DNA of 64,000 nucleotides, from the NCBI GenBank assembly GCA_000310025.1, contig FN648430.1:1-64000 (forward strand), read 5' to 3'. This document shows, piece by piece, positions 11,280 through 22,811 of the stretch; position 1 is the stretch's first letter; every line of letters starts with the position of its first letter. Origin of the DNA: Ectocarpus siliculosus (Eukaryota > Sar > Phaeophyceae > Ectocarpales > Ectocarpaceae). A program made the translations under genes and the position numbers. A model generated the notes under the pieces. The model was given only the letters and a program-made list of their open reading frames with translations. It searched no databases and had not been told where the DNA came from.

Positions 11280-12240
11280 GTTGCCTGTGTGGCGATTCAC
11301 GCCTGAATATAGAGAGTGTAAATGCCGGAACCACAGGCATCAGTAGTGTGTGGCGGTCGTGGTTGGTGGGCTTGTTTGTCAACAGCGCTACTTACCAGGG
11401 TTGTTGCCTGTGTGGCGATTCACGCATAAATACAGAAAGCGTAAATGCGCAACAGTGCTACTTACCAGGGTTGGTGCCCGTGTGGCGATTCTCGCCTGAA
11501 TATAGAGAGTGTAAATGCCGGAACCACACACCTAAATAGTGTGTGGCGGCCGTTGTTGGTGGGCCTGTTTTCCCAACAGCGCTTCTTACCAGGGTTGTTG
11601 CCTGTGTGGCGATTCATGTATGAATAGAGAAAGTGTTAATGCCGGAACCACACACATAAATAGTGTATGGCGGCCGTGGTTGGTGGGCTTGTTTTCGCAA
11701 CAGCGCTACTTACCACGGTTGTTGCCTGTGTGGCGATTCACGCATAAATACAGAAAGTGTAAATGCCGCAACAGTGCTACTTACCAGGGTTGGTGCCCGT
11801 GTGGCGATTCTCGCCTGAATATAGAGAGTGTAAATGCCGGAACCACACACCTAAATTGTGTGTGGCGGCCGTTGTTGGTGGGCCTGTTTTCCCAACAGCG
11901 CTTCTAACCAGGGTTGTTGCCTGTGTGGCGATTCACGCATGAATAGAGAAAGTGTTAATGCCGGAATCACACACATAAATAGTGTATGGCGGCCGTGGTT
12001 GGTGGGCGTGTTTTCGCAAGAGCGCTACTTGCCAGGGTTGTTGCCTGTGTGGCGATTCACGCATGAATACAGAAAGTGTAAATGCCGGAACCACACTCAT
12101 AACAAATAGTGTGTGGCGGCCGTGGTTGGTGGGCTTGTTTTCGCAACAGCGCTACTTACCAGGGTCGTTGCCTGTGTGGCGATTCACGCATGAATAGAGA
12201 GTACGAATGCCGGCACCACACACATGAATAGCGCGTGGCG
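11280..12240 (+). repeat. Satellite array, second block (homogeneous)
   Basis: About eight units of the same ~124-bp satellite as 1-864, continuing in phase after the GTTGC duplication. Some units are shorter variants lacking part of the repeat (near 11445 and 11770). Such higher-order blocks suggest unequal exchange. Confidence 0.93.
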
Positions 12241-15200
12241 GCCGGAGTTGGTGGACTTGTTCTGTTTGTCAACAAGCGCTACCTACGAGAGTTGCCGCCG
12301 GGGGTGATTCACGCATGAATACAGAGAATGTAACTGCCGAAACCCACGCATGATTAGGGGTGGCGGTCGGAGTCGGTGGACTTATTTGTTTTCAACGAGT
12401 GCTACCTACGAGAGTTGTTGCCTGTGGGGCGATTCACGCACAGGTACAGAGAGTACTGCCAGAACCATACACATGAACAGTGTGTGGTGGCGGCCGTGGT
12501 TGGTGTACGTACTTGTTTTGTTTTCATCAAGCGCTAACTACGAGAGTTGTCGCCGGGGGCGATTCACGCACAGACATAGAGAGTGTAACAGCCGGAACCA
12601 CACGCATGAGTAGAGGATGGCGGCCGGAGTTGATGGACTTGTTTTCGCAACAGCGCTACATACCTCCTCGAGTTGTCGCCTTGGGCGATTCACGCAGTCT
12701 GTTTATGCCAGAACCAAACACACCAATCGTGTTCGGCGGCCGTGGTTGGTGAGCTTGTCGTTTCTGAACATGGCTATCTAACAGGGTTGTCGCGTGGGGC
12801 GATTCGCGCAGATCAGTTTCGCCGGAACGCACATCAATCGTGTTTGGCGGCCGTGGTGGTGAGCTTTTACGTTTGAGCGCTACTTAACCCCGGTTGTCGC
12901 ATGGAGCGATTCACGCAGATTAGGTTATGCCGGGACCAAACACATCAATCGTGTTTGGCGGCCGTGGCTGGTGAGCTTCGTTTTGAACAGTGCCACCTGC
13001 CAGGGTTGTCGCATGGGGTGATTCACGCAGATTTTTTTTTTTATGCTGGTACCGATCGTGTGTGACGGCCGTGGTTGGTGAGCTTCTGCTACCTACCACA
13101 CCACGAAATAGACCGTGTACCAGGTAGGCTTCTATTTCTGCTGCTACATAGACGAGTATATTGCCGTCGGTAAGGGTGATCGGTCGCTGGATTTCTCGCA
13201 CTATTGCCAAAGACCGAGCCTATTGACAGATGACTTGTGCAATCTATTGCAAATTGAAATGCCTGTCGAATGTCACGATAGACATCGTTGGCAACAACAG
13301 ACTTCGAAGGCTTCCTTCCGATAGACATTGCGGGCAGTATTAGAAGAAGCCTTCGAACATGTTCTCGTGCAAGTGGATATCCTTTACGACCTTGAGGACA
13401 GATTGCTCGAGATAACGACTATCGATGTTGGGTTTCGATATATATCGGTAGCCCGCTCAAGAATCTACTGCAGTAAACGATGTATATCGATGACATGTCA
13501 TGAACCCAGTGGCAATGGCTTCCGAGAAAACCGTTGAACGTCTGTTGCTATGCACAATTCATATCAATAGGCACCATCGAAATCTGTTACGGTTGACAAC
13601 AGATATCGACAGAACCTTTTGAATAATTTGTTGTCCTTGACAAGGGAGGTCGAAAGGAACTTTCAAAATCTACTGTTTTGGACAATGGATATCGGGACAA
13701 ACCTCTCAAAATCTAGGATCCCCGACAAGGGATGTCGATATTTGATGTTGTCACTCGTGGTCCATTGTAGCAACCTACCAGGTTTGTAGCATGAGGCGGT
13801 TCTTCAGATCAGTTTATGCCGGAACCAAACACATCAATCGTGTTTGGCGGCCGTAGCTGGTGAGCTTCACTTTGTACGGTGTTTCCTACCAAGGTTGTGG
13901 CATGGGGAGATTTTGCCAGGGTTGCCGCATGGGGCGATTCTCGTCGGTTTCTGTATGCCGGGACCAAACACACCAATCGTATTTGGCGGCGGTGGCTGGT
14001 GAAGTTCATTTTGGAACAGTGCTACTTGTCAGGATTGTCGCATCGGGCGATTCAGACACATTTGTTCATGCCGGAACCAAGCACATAAATCGTGTTTGGC
14101 GACCGTGGTTGGTAGCTTCTTGTTTCTGAATATGGATATCTACCAGGGTCGTCGCATTGGTCGATTCACGCAGATCAGTTTATGCCGGGACCAAACACAG
14201 ACTCGTGTCTAGGGGCCGTGGTCGGTGAGCTTGACCGGAACAGTGCTACGTACGAGAATTGTCGCAGATTGACGCAGACTTGTGTATGCCGGCACCGGAC
14301 GCATCAATCGTGTTTGACGGTCCAGGTCGGTGCTTCGTATTGACCAGTGCTAACTAGCAGGGGTTCCGCAGTGGGCGACTCAAGCAGATATATTTCTGCC
14401 GGGATCGTGATTGGCGACCGTGGTTGGTAGGCTTGTTGTTTTCGCAGCAGTACATACCAGAGTGTCGCATCGTGCGGTCTACGCAGCCCATTCTTTGGCG
14501 GGGACCACAAATATCGCTTGTGCTTGGCGGTCATGCAGTTTGCGGCATATCACAGATGTCGCTTTGCACGGTTCACGCAGCCATGAATGCATCACGAGGA
14601 ATAAAATCTAAGTAGGCGACGGAACTAAACACGTCTACAATGTTTTGCAGATGGGGTGGGAGCGTTAGATTTTCGAAGCGATGCCAACTGCGATGGTCGC
14701 GCTTTGACGATTCACGCAGTCTTACCATCCATTCATATTGTGCTCGGTCAGTGTCTACCGGAACAAGACACATCAATCGTGGCTGGCGGTGGTGCGGTAG
14801 TTGTTGCAACGATGTCGCCTACCGAGGCATTCGCATTCGTGTGATTCCTGCAGACATGTCGATCAGAACTTAGTTTCCAGTATCTGCTTAGACCACCCAA
14901 TCTAACGTGTCCCAGTCATATCATGGTGATTTCTGCGAGTGGTGATGGAGCTCCGGTTGCAAAACGCTGTCTAATGCGGCCAGCGCATTCGCAAAACATC
15001 CGGCAATCATGGCAATCAGAATGTGTTTTCAACATTGCCACTGCAATCACATGAATTTGTGATTGGCGACCATGTTTTGAAGGCTTCGTTTCGAACAGTG
15101 CTGACAGGGTTTTCGCAGTGGGCGATTCACGCGGATATATAATGCCGACAACAAAACACACGAGTCGTGAATGGCGGCCGTGGGTGTGGGCGTGTTCCTA

Positions 15201-15560
15201 GCAACAACAGTGCTTCCCGCGGTTGTCGCATTCGAGCGATTCTCACTATCCAGTAGAATCATGAACATGGTGTGGATTTGTCAGTATCCGCCAGGACAAA
15301 ACAACCAACATTCGTTGTTGGTTCTGTGGTAGGGCCGCCTGTTTCATACAGTAGTGCCGTTCCTGCGGCCGCCGAGTTTGTGCAGTTACGCGGTTGGTCA
15401 TGTATATCGTGCAGATGATGTGCAATCGGTATGTCCCGGGGCGAAACACATCAATCGTGTTTTGGTGGCCTGATTTGGGGGGGCTTATTTCAACAGCACT
15501 ACCCACATTTACACGGTCGGCATTCGTGCGATGTACGCACGAAATATTTAAATGCCAATT
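12241..15560 (+). repeat. Degenerate satellite arm
   Basis: The same unit can be followed to about 15.5 kb with rising divergence. Landmarks are GGCGGCCGTGG, GAGCTT, CAGGGTTGTCGCATGGGGCGATTCACGCAG, split by indels. The hairpin arms change from CCACACAC/GTGTGTGG to CCAAACAC/GTGTTTGG in most copies (for example near 12930, 13820, 13965). No gene is visible. An unrelated insert occupies about 13095-13775. Confidence 0.85.
13590..13735 (+). repeat. ~43-bp degenerate tandem repeat inside the satellite arm
   Basis: Four diverged units begin GACAA(C/G) near 13595, 13638, 13681 and 13723 and share (G/A)ATATCG(A/G)..A and CTTTCAAAATCT blocks. They lie within 13095-13775, which does not match the satellite and is rich in TATCGA motifs. 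It is probably an older insertion of unknown type. Confidence 0.55.
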
Positions 15561-17630
15561 TTTCCGCTATTTGCATGGACGAAACTCATCAACTCGGTTT
15601 CGTCTTGCTCTGTTGCTTGTTGTGAAAGGGAGCGCTTGCACACTCGCAGATGGCGATTGAATCGAGGTCACGCCTGGGCAGGGCGGCAGGACGCGGGAGG
15701 ACCGGTGCGTGGGGATCGTGGCCGGCAACGCCAGGTGTTTCCTTTCAGAAGCCATGACGGCGGATATGTCCACCGGGTGCCCCACGCCGCGACCACGCCG
15801 CGACCGTCTTCATGGGAGCCAGGGCTTACGCCCGCTCGCGGAGCAGCAAGGCGCCCGTGCCGTGCACGGTCTTCTCCGCGGACCGCAGACCGCGGCCCAG
15901 GGGCGGCGGTGGAATCAAAAGGATGTTATTGAAGGGGTCGCCGAGAGCTGAGTGAAGTAAAACACACGGACGAATGAGGGCGGCCCGACGGCATGGCAAC
16001 AAGGGCTGCAGCGAGATTTAAGGCACAAGCGAACTCAGACCTGATGGACGACCTCATCGGGTCTTCAATCGCGGAGCGGGGCAGCTGGTCGATGCGGCGG
16101 CGGTGTGTAGGAAGCCACCCGTATCACCGCCGGGTGCCGATTATTCCTGCCGTCGTCACGCCGGAGTGGTCGGGGTTCTTCTCGTGCATCGCATCAGGCG
16201 ATCCAAGAATCGGGATGAGGTTAACGACCCATGATCGGGATACAGAGCAGACGGCGGAGCAGTTGCTCTGGTGGTGGCGTCGTTGTCATGTTGTGCAACG
16301 TTGCCCGATGACGCGCCGTTAACATCCTGTCTTAGTCAAAGGTTGTGCAGTGCAAGTTCTGAAATATGCCCAAGCCCGCGGAGCTTCGAGGCAAATAGTT
16401 ACGAAATAGGGGTGAATCCCAGAAACTAACGCGCGCTGCACCATTTAGCTAAGGATTTGGGAATTTGCTGTATATGGCTGTTGGGGGCAACACATTGGAA
16501 CGAGTATCCTGAAGGGCGGGAAGATGAAGTCAGAGGAATGTGTAGGAGCCGCCCACAGTAGAGGACTCGCAAGGGGTGTCCCGTTCGGTACGACATAGCG
16601 AGTCGGGAGGCAATCGGGGGAAGGCACTGTGTGCGGTAGGTAAGCAGTAACAGGAGCTAATCCCACTGCACGAGTAGTGTCATGATGACCTCGATGTTGG
16701 CGAAGAAAATGGTAGGGTACCATTTTAGGGACTTGGTCATCTGAGACTACTGTGTGCAGTAAGATTGGTTCCCTCCACCGCAGGAGAGGGCACCCTCAGT
16801 TGCTGTTTGGAGGGAAGAGAGAGACAGTCTTTATTGGGAGAGAGGCAGAGGCACGATAGAAAGGCCGCAGAAACGTGTCTGCGGGAAATGTGCTCTCTGC
16901 CAGTTTGGTATCTCTCTCTTCCCTCGGGCGGTAGAAAATATTAATAAATGCAATTCGAAAGAAAACAATAAAGGGGGTGTTTACATGCCATGTCTATGAC
17001 TGGGCCCTGCAAGTTTCACAATTTATTCTGAAGCTTTTCTGAAGCAAATTGAAACAGTACATATTAGTGTCATCGTTCGATATCCGTTCGGTGGGGAATC
17101 AATCCCAAATCATGACCCGTCGCCGAGTTTGAGCAGCTTCCGCCTCCTGTGGCCGGCAAGAGTCGGCCTTCGCTGCTGTTTCGCCCTGGGAATGGCCGGT
17201 TGATGAACAGCGAAAGAGGGTCCTGCGTGCTGCGCTCCACCACCTTTTTTTTTTTGCGTTTGTTATTGTGATTTTCATGCTGAGTGACCGTTGTACACAA
17301 CATGCGGCTGCTGCTGTACACATACTTGCGGTTGCTACAGTATATGCTCGGAATGTGCTGCAAAGGTCGTAAGGTTATCGTCTCTGTTGTTTTGGGCTGC
17401 TCGCGTTGCTCACGTAGGCGATGCGCGTCTCCTACTTTTTTCCAGTGTCGTTGTCGGCAGCACAGTTAGCTGAAGAGACAAACAACAACAGACGGTCCGC
17501 CTTTTTTTGTTTTGCTGCATGCATGGGTGGTATGCATCGGCAAGCGTGTTGCTTCCTTGCCTTGAGTCTGCTGCGTAGTCGCAATTTGAGCGACAAGTAA
17601 GGTAGATGGCAGCGCAATCTTATTTAGGGC
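15561..17630. other. No gene recognised
   Basis: Composition shifts to GC-rich near 15.65-16.3 kb. A 109-codon plus-strand frame at 15993-16322 (Arg- and Trp-rich) has no recognisable domain and is probably chance. The rest holds short homopolymers and nothing I can assign. Confidence 0.5.
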
Positions 17631-17631
17631 C

Positions 17632-18449
17632 GGTCTTAGGGTCGGTCTTAACGAAGAAATCAGATCTCGAAATCACATTCAGATTTGGTTATAAGACCGG
17701 AAGATCCACATAACTCTTTCGTTGATTGGCTAAAATGTTATGGAACCCGTCGAATCTTTAAGACTTATAACAGGACGACCCAAAACCAAATCGGGATTTG
17801 AAAAAAGGTGAAATCATTTAATCGGATCCCGATGTATTTGGGTGAACAGCGTCCATAGTTGCGGGACCACGGTCTACTCGCATACACGGCGCGTGACCAA
17901 CTACCCCAATCCACACGAACTCCATCCACCGCCGAGCACAGAGGAAAGAAAGAGCACAAAAAGCCAACCCAAAGGGAGGGTGCCTGCGCATCGTTGTTGC
18001 ACGTGACTGGTCCCGAAAAAAAACGTGTGTGGGATGTGTTGGTCTGTGGGGCTCCCGTGGGTTGTCGAACTTCAAATGCACAAGACGAATTGGCGGCTTT
18101 CCGTCGGATGAGGGTCGATTCAAAGTGTCACATGCATAGACATCGTGTCAGTACCGCACAGAGGCCATGTACGCGTTTGGTGTGTGCTTTTCTGGAGCGA
18201 TAGCTCCCCATGTGGTGTGGCCACGTCATATCAGCACGTCACAACAGCAATCTGGCAGTTGGCAAGCGGCGGACCTCTCGGGTTGTTCGTGGTGGACTGC
18301 AGAGATTTGTTTCCATTTGGCAGATCTCCCGTTAAGACACACAGACAGGCCATTTCTGTCCGGATTTGGGTAGATCGGACTCTTCTATTCTTATATCGAA
18401 ATGTGATTTAGAGAACTGATTTCTTGGTTAAGAACGACCCTTACCATAC
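17632..18449. mobile_element. TIR DNA transposon, non-autonomous, ~0.82 kb
   Basis: The left end (17632-17690) and the reverse complement of the right end (18392-18449) match over about 50 bp with few mismatches. The shared core is AGGGTCG.TCTTAAC.AAGAAATCAG, then AAATCACATT. No transposase is encoded between them. A 114-codon frame at 17859-18203 looks like chance. I could not define a target duplication, so the superfamily is open. Confidence 0.7.
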
Positions 18450-19023
18450 TTCCCTGCCGATCCATTATTTCTGTGTCAGGCAAGGGTTAACAAAAAACCT
18501 TTTTTCCGACACCTAACCCTACCCCGCCCCCCCCCCCGGGAGGGGTGTAAAAAAAGTTTTTTTTTTTTAATATTTTCTTACAGGCTTTCTTTTGGCTTTC
18601 TCCTTCTCCATTGCGTGTGCTTGCGTGTGGTGGTGTTCACGGCACGACGTGCAAGCAGGACCTTGTTACTAGGAAGGTGTAGATTGCCACGTCATGTACT
18701 GAAATAACCTGTGGTGGGCTGGGGACACTCTTATTTGATTTTCAAGTCTTGAAGTACAGCAGTAGTGCTTGGGGACAACCCCTCAGCTACAAGTAGCTTA
18801 GAACTTCTCTAGCCTCTGCGACAAGTCCACGACATTTGGCCTCGGTCGAATGTAGCGAAATGACACATACCCATGCGTCGAACCGTCATCATTCCAAGCT
18901 TAGTCAAGCCGGCAACATACCGAAGAGGGGCTGTCGATGAGCCTACGGCGGTGGAATCACCTTCGCCACGTGCAACACCCATCCACAAATACTATTAAAA
19001 TAGCAATTTGTCTTGCATGGTAC
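18450..19023. other. Intergenic, low-complexity C and T runs
   Basis: A C run near 18527 and T runs near 18550 flank the motif TTTTTTCCGACACCTAACCC (18503-18522). Its reverse complement recurs at 33427-33446. Nothing else is recognisable down to the stop codon of the minus-strand gene at 19024. Confidence 0.5.
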
Positions 19024-20038
19024 TTAATATTCACTCCCCGAAGCCCCTCCCCCTCCCTCAACAAGACTAAACCGCCGTTTCTTCGAGCGCTTTCGCGTTG
19101 AGCGCCTTCGCCCTTCATCCTCTTCCCCCCTCACCCCCACCCCCACCCCATCCTCTTCCTCCTCCTCCTCCTCCTCCTCCTCCAACTCCTCCTCCTCCTC
19201 CTCCTCCTCCTCCTCCTCCTCTTCCGACCCCGAGCTCTCATCTTCAACCGAGTCCCCCGTCTCCACTGAGGACTCGTCTGAGAGTGACCCGTCTGTACCA
19301 TCAACCCCCTCCGCCCCCGGCGAGACCTTACGGCGTGCTACGGGGGCTTTGCCAGCCGTACTCTTCTGTTGTGGGTCCTTGCGGCGTGTGACGGGGGCTC
19401 TGACAGCCGTACCCTTGCCCTGTAGCTTTCCGACCACCGCCGCCTTCTCAGCCTCGCCTACGGCAAAACTCTTCGTGAACTTCGCAGTGTTCGGATCTGT
19501 TTTGCTCAGCTCCAACGAAGTGGCATGCTCCTGGTCTACGTGGTGGGACATGGAGTACTTCCACACCCACTTTTCAGGGCTGCAAAACAAGCACTTCAAG
19601 GGTACGTTAGTGCAAGGTGTAGAAGTCGTGAACTTCGACGCCGCTTCTAGGCCGATAGCAACGAGACGCATGGAGAGTTTTGCCAAGTCAAACTCATCGT
19701 CGCTGAACCCTTTGGCACTATACTTGCCATTCACCGCCGGCTCTAACCTATGCATGATACCACTCAGCGACAAGCCGTCTCGCCGCGCTTGAGCCATCAA
19801 CCTTCGAACGCCATGCACGTCATTGTCTGCCATGTAAATGAAGATACTCTTCGCGAGTGCAACACGACCATGCAAAGGCGCGCACTTCCTGAGTTGGTTC
19901 AAGTGTACAGTTTCTGCACTTCGAACTTCTTCTTCCACCGCGTCAGCCTGCCTCGTTGCTGGTGAGGAGTCAACAAATCTAGAGCAAGGTGCTTCAAACT
20001 TGAGTCTTCTGGCTCCAACGATGATCGTTGAACCAGAT
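19024..20038 (-). CDS. Zinc-finger gene, terminal exon (exon 4)
   Basis: The frame is open from a consensus acceptor (GGAGCAG, exon start 20038) to the stop at 19024, about 337 residues. It holds a helical block ending HRLEPAVNGKYSAKGF..DEFDLA, which I think resembles a helical region of uncharacterised multi-copy proteins in agaricomycete fungi and some protists (recollection only). Next comes a C2H2-like finger, CLFC then HHVDQEH, followed by TRRK repeats, a long Glu run encoded by a CTC-type microsatellite (about 19155-19222) and a basic RKRSKKRR tail that could be a nuclear localisation signal. An acidic tail plus zinc fingers suggests a nuclear, chromatin- or DNA-associated protein. Whether it is a host gene or derived from a DNA transposon is unresolved. 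Confidence 0.6.
19155..19222. repeat. CTC/GAG trinucleotide microsatellite in coding sequence
   Basis: About 20 CTC triplets (interrupted once by AACTCC) encode the poly-Glu tract of the minus-strand exon. Length variation here would change the protein without shifting the frame. Confidence 0.9.
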
Positions 20039-20073
20039 CTGCTCCAAGACGGAAGGGGTGCAGAGGGAACAAT

Positions 20074-21003
20074 AGAGGGAATCCACGTGTTGTTGAAATG
20101 ACGTGAAAGATTGACATTTCAGGAAGTTTTGACGTGAAGAGGTTGCGCCGCTTTTTTGGGGGCAAACTCTGACGGCGAAATTTTTGTGAGGAAGCGTCAA
20201 AATTAAATTTCACCCAAACTTAAACCGACGCGAAAAGATTGACGCTTCAAACATCGCCAGACTGTGGCTCACACACGCTTGCTCTGCTGCGGTCTGCTGT
20301 GCGCGGTCAGCAGCGAACACATTGGCCATGCCTATACTGATTGCTCCTAGCTGTCCTGCACCCACGCGTCTCGGCAGTTCTCACGGCGGCCAAGTGGCCA
20401 GACGCGCGTGTTCGGCGCGCGCGTTCGGTAGATGCGCCGTCGCGATTGCGCACGGGCTTTCAGCAGCAAAAAGGGGCATAGGCAGGGGAGTGATTGGGGG
20501 AGTCTCGCCCTCGAAGGGAGCACATGGAGAGGAGTAAGGGAGGGTACACGGACTTTGCCAGTCAGTAGGTGCATTTCGCCCGCCCCCTCACGGGGTTCGG
20601 TGCTCTGCTGCCGCAGTGACATCGGTATATACACAGCAGTGCAGCGAGCAGCTGCCTTACTCATCAGCAACGAACGGCAGTTTGACGCCTGGGAAGTCGC
20701 AGTTTGACGCCTGGGAAAAGTCGCCGCGGCAAAGGAGGGAAGGTCGGCGGGATGAGGCGAAGGGGTACACCTAGTCTCCTGGGAGCCTGGGGGTGTGAGT
20801 CTTCGCTTCGGAATGTCGACCCTGGGTGGCAGCCCGAACCAACCTTGAACTCTACCTCCACCATTTTTTTTTTTTCGCCTCTCACGTGTCAACGGGCACA
20901 CGCGGTGCGAATTTTTTCCCGTCAAAACCCTCAACCGTCACTTTATGTTGGCGTCAATCCTCAAAGGTCAAAATTCCGCGTCAATCCATAGTGGATACCC
21001 TAT
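20074..21003 (+). mobile_element. 930-bp non-autonomous TIR transposon, copy 1 (in intron 3)
   Basis: The ends are AGAGGGAATCCAC and GTGGATACCCTAT, a 13-bp imperfect terminal inverted repeat. AAT lies on both sides (20071-20073 and 21004-21006). A sister copy in opposite orientation at 34247-35178 has the same ends, length (932 bp) and AAT duplication. Many TTGACG/CGTCAA motifs cluster within ~150 bp of both ends, like subterminal transposase-binding repeats. The internal open frame (about 20347-20934) is not kept open in copy 2, so it is not a gene. A 3-bp duplication fits PIF/Harbinger or CACTA-like elements loosely. It sits 36 bp from the acceptor of exon 4. Confidence 0.85.
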
Positions 21004-21117
21004 AATCCAATAAAAAAAAAGTGCATGTGTGGTGGAATGAGGGTACGACAGTTAAATTGTCTTGCCTTCCTAGTTGTGCCTTCCTATTTCGCATTTTTTT
21101 TCGCTACGTGGTCTCAC

Positions 21118-21672
21118 CTCTGTAAACCTTACTGCCCTTGATGTCCACACACGGCTCGCACATGCCTCCTGGTTCTTCCACTGCTCCAGCACAACCTGGG
21201 CTCAGGATGCCGCGGGAGACGGATTCCACGGCGAAAAGAGCCACGCCATTCGTGTCTATCCGAGCGCCCCTTTTTGACGACACCATGCAAAGCTGCTGGG
21301 TAGTGTTGGATAACAGGAACCCGAACATTCGGACGCAATCTCGCGCAGCGGAGGGTTTTTTGGGCGCGCACCATATCGGTCGAACCACTCTCGTGTGCAG
21401 CGTCGGAGAAAGCTCCATCCATTTCGCTGCTCGCGCCCTCACAACCCTCACGCCCGTTCACAACTCCCGTCGCAACCACCTCACCGTCGCTACCCGTACC
21501 CGTTCCGCCCTCACGCCCGCCTGCAACTCCCGTCGAGAGCACCTCGACGTCACTGCTTGCGCCACCGCTGCTATCCATCACGTCCCTCGACCCCTTCCCG
21601 CCGCCCGTAGTGCTCGTCGGTTTAAAAAACCTCAGCATTGTATTCCTCTGACGCTTAGCTTCAGCACCACGC
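21118..21672 (-). CDS. Zinc-finger gene, exon 3
   Basis: The acceptor CATCCGCAG gives an exon start at 21672 in phase with exon 2. The exon opens with a basic MLRFFKP-type segment, then a Gly/Ser/Glu-rich stretch. Two readings exist for the 3' half. One frame runs open to a GTAAGG donor (last base 21133) and is phase-compatible with exon 4, but it is Arg-rich like a shadow frame. A second frame looks more protein-like (GVALFAVESVSRG, then GGMCEPCVDIKG with a CxxC pair) and leads to a GTGAGA donor (last base 21118), but its phase does not match exon 4. So either the gene is intact with the first frame, or this exon carries a frameshift and the gene is decaying. Confidence 0.5.
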
Positions 21673-21949
21673 CTGCGGATGTGAGTAAATATTGATTGAT
21701 CCGCCGTTGAGAGACGGAATAATGATCTAATCGTTCTACTATTCATACTGTGTCAAGTTGCGTAGTAGGCGACACATTCGCACACATCGACAAAGCTGCA
21801 TGCCCGCATTGATACTTTGCGCGACATGCGTGCAGCGAGGATGGACAAAGTAACGGGTCTTGCGAGGTCTTGAAATTTTGGTAAGCACAAGTGAGCAGTC
21901 CAAATTACTCGAGTATGCAACTGCGGACACCGACTGCCATCGCCCTCAC

Positions 21950-22051
21950 ATGTGTGCGGTCGACCTCTCGTGCTGGTTCACATGAAACTGGGTCAGCCCT
22001 TCAACGGAGCCGAAATAGTGCTGGCACGTGGTGCAAACCCAGTCGCCACTG
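21950..22051 (-). CDS. Zinc-finger gene, exon 2 (C2H2-like finger)
   Basis: A short exon ending at a GTGAGG donor (last base 21950). It encodes SGDWVCTTCQHYFGS, then FHVNQHERSTAH: a CxxC pair followed by spaced histidines, a BED/U1-like zinc-finger pattern. The acceptor is either at 22051 (AATAG) or at 22059 (CTCAG). The first makes a phase-correct junction with exon 1. The phase with exon 3 is also correct (the codon ATG spans that junction). Confidence 0.6.
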
Positions 22052-22378
22052 CTATTCTTCTGAGCGATTTTCGCAACAGGCGAACGTGATCTGCTCGCAT
22101 GCGATGGGCGTGCGGAAAGTGGCAGGCAAGGGCAGGGGACACCGATGTAAAGGCCAGTTCTGCAGAGGCAAGAATATCCCCGTGGCACACAGCCTTGTGG
22201 GTGGTGCCGGTCTGCATTTCGCGCATTTGTTGTCATGCTGCTCAGCTACCGCTGCGGCTTCTGCCTCTGCTGTTGAGGCTGCCGCTACTGCTGCTTCCAG
22301 TTACATTGTATGCAGCACAACACATACGCAGCTGCCGCTGCCAGCTACACGGGCAGCAGTACAACAACGTTTGGTGTG

Positions 22379-22811
22379 TGAAACGAGTAGCTCGACTCTA
22401 GGAAGGGAGAGGCGGCATTGCATGTTGTCAACGGGTCACTGATATTCCCGTTCATGCCAGAGATATTTGGCGCGAGAAAGGTTTACTGGCTTCTCCGCCA
22501 ACGCCATGCATATTGGACAAAAGCTGTCCCACACTGACCTCTCTCTGTGCAATCGAGCAACTGTACCGAGTGCGATGAACCTTGAAGATACTTGTACCGG
22601 CTGCGGGAGCTGGTATTGGGTCGGAGCAAAGGCCTCCTTGCAGATGTTATGGTCTTATTCTTTTAGTTCGAGCTCAGGAAGGGTAGCTCGAGAAAGGAGT
22701 GAGAAGGGAGGGGCGAACTCCACGACTCCAGCAGAGGCTCCGCGGACTGCGGCTAACCACCTCTGTGAGGGTGTACGTACTTGCGGAACAATATCATTCC
22801 GAACCGTAACA
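22379..22811 (-). repeat. 3' LTR of the young Gypsy element
   Basis: 433 bp, matching 32383-32815 at all but about one position by eye. A 126-codon plus-strand frame across it (starting at 22467) is an LTR shadow and not a gene. Confidence 0.95.

Noticed and set aside
11280-12240. Regular repeats considered as a CRISPR array
   Set aside because: Units are ~124 bp with no unique spacers, in eukaryotic sequence; it is a satellite.
19098-19391. Proline-rich plus-strand frame opposite the zinc-finger exon
   Set aside because: It is the antisense reading of the poly-Glu microsatellite.
20347-20934. 195-codon minus-strand frame in the TIR element
   Set aside because: Not open in the sister copy at 34.2-35.2 kb.
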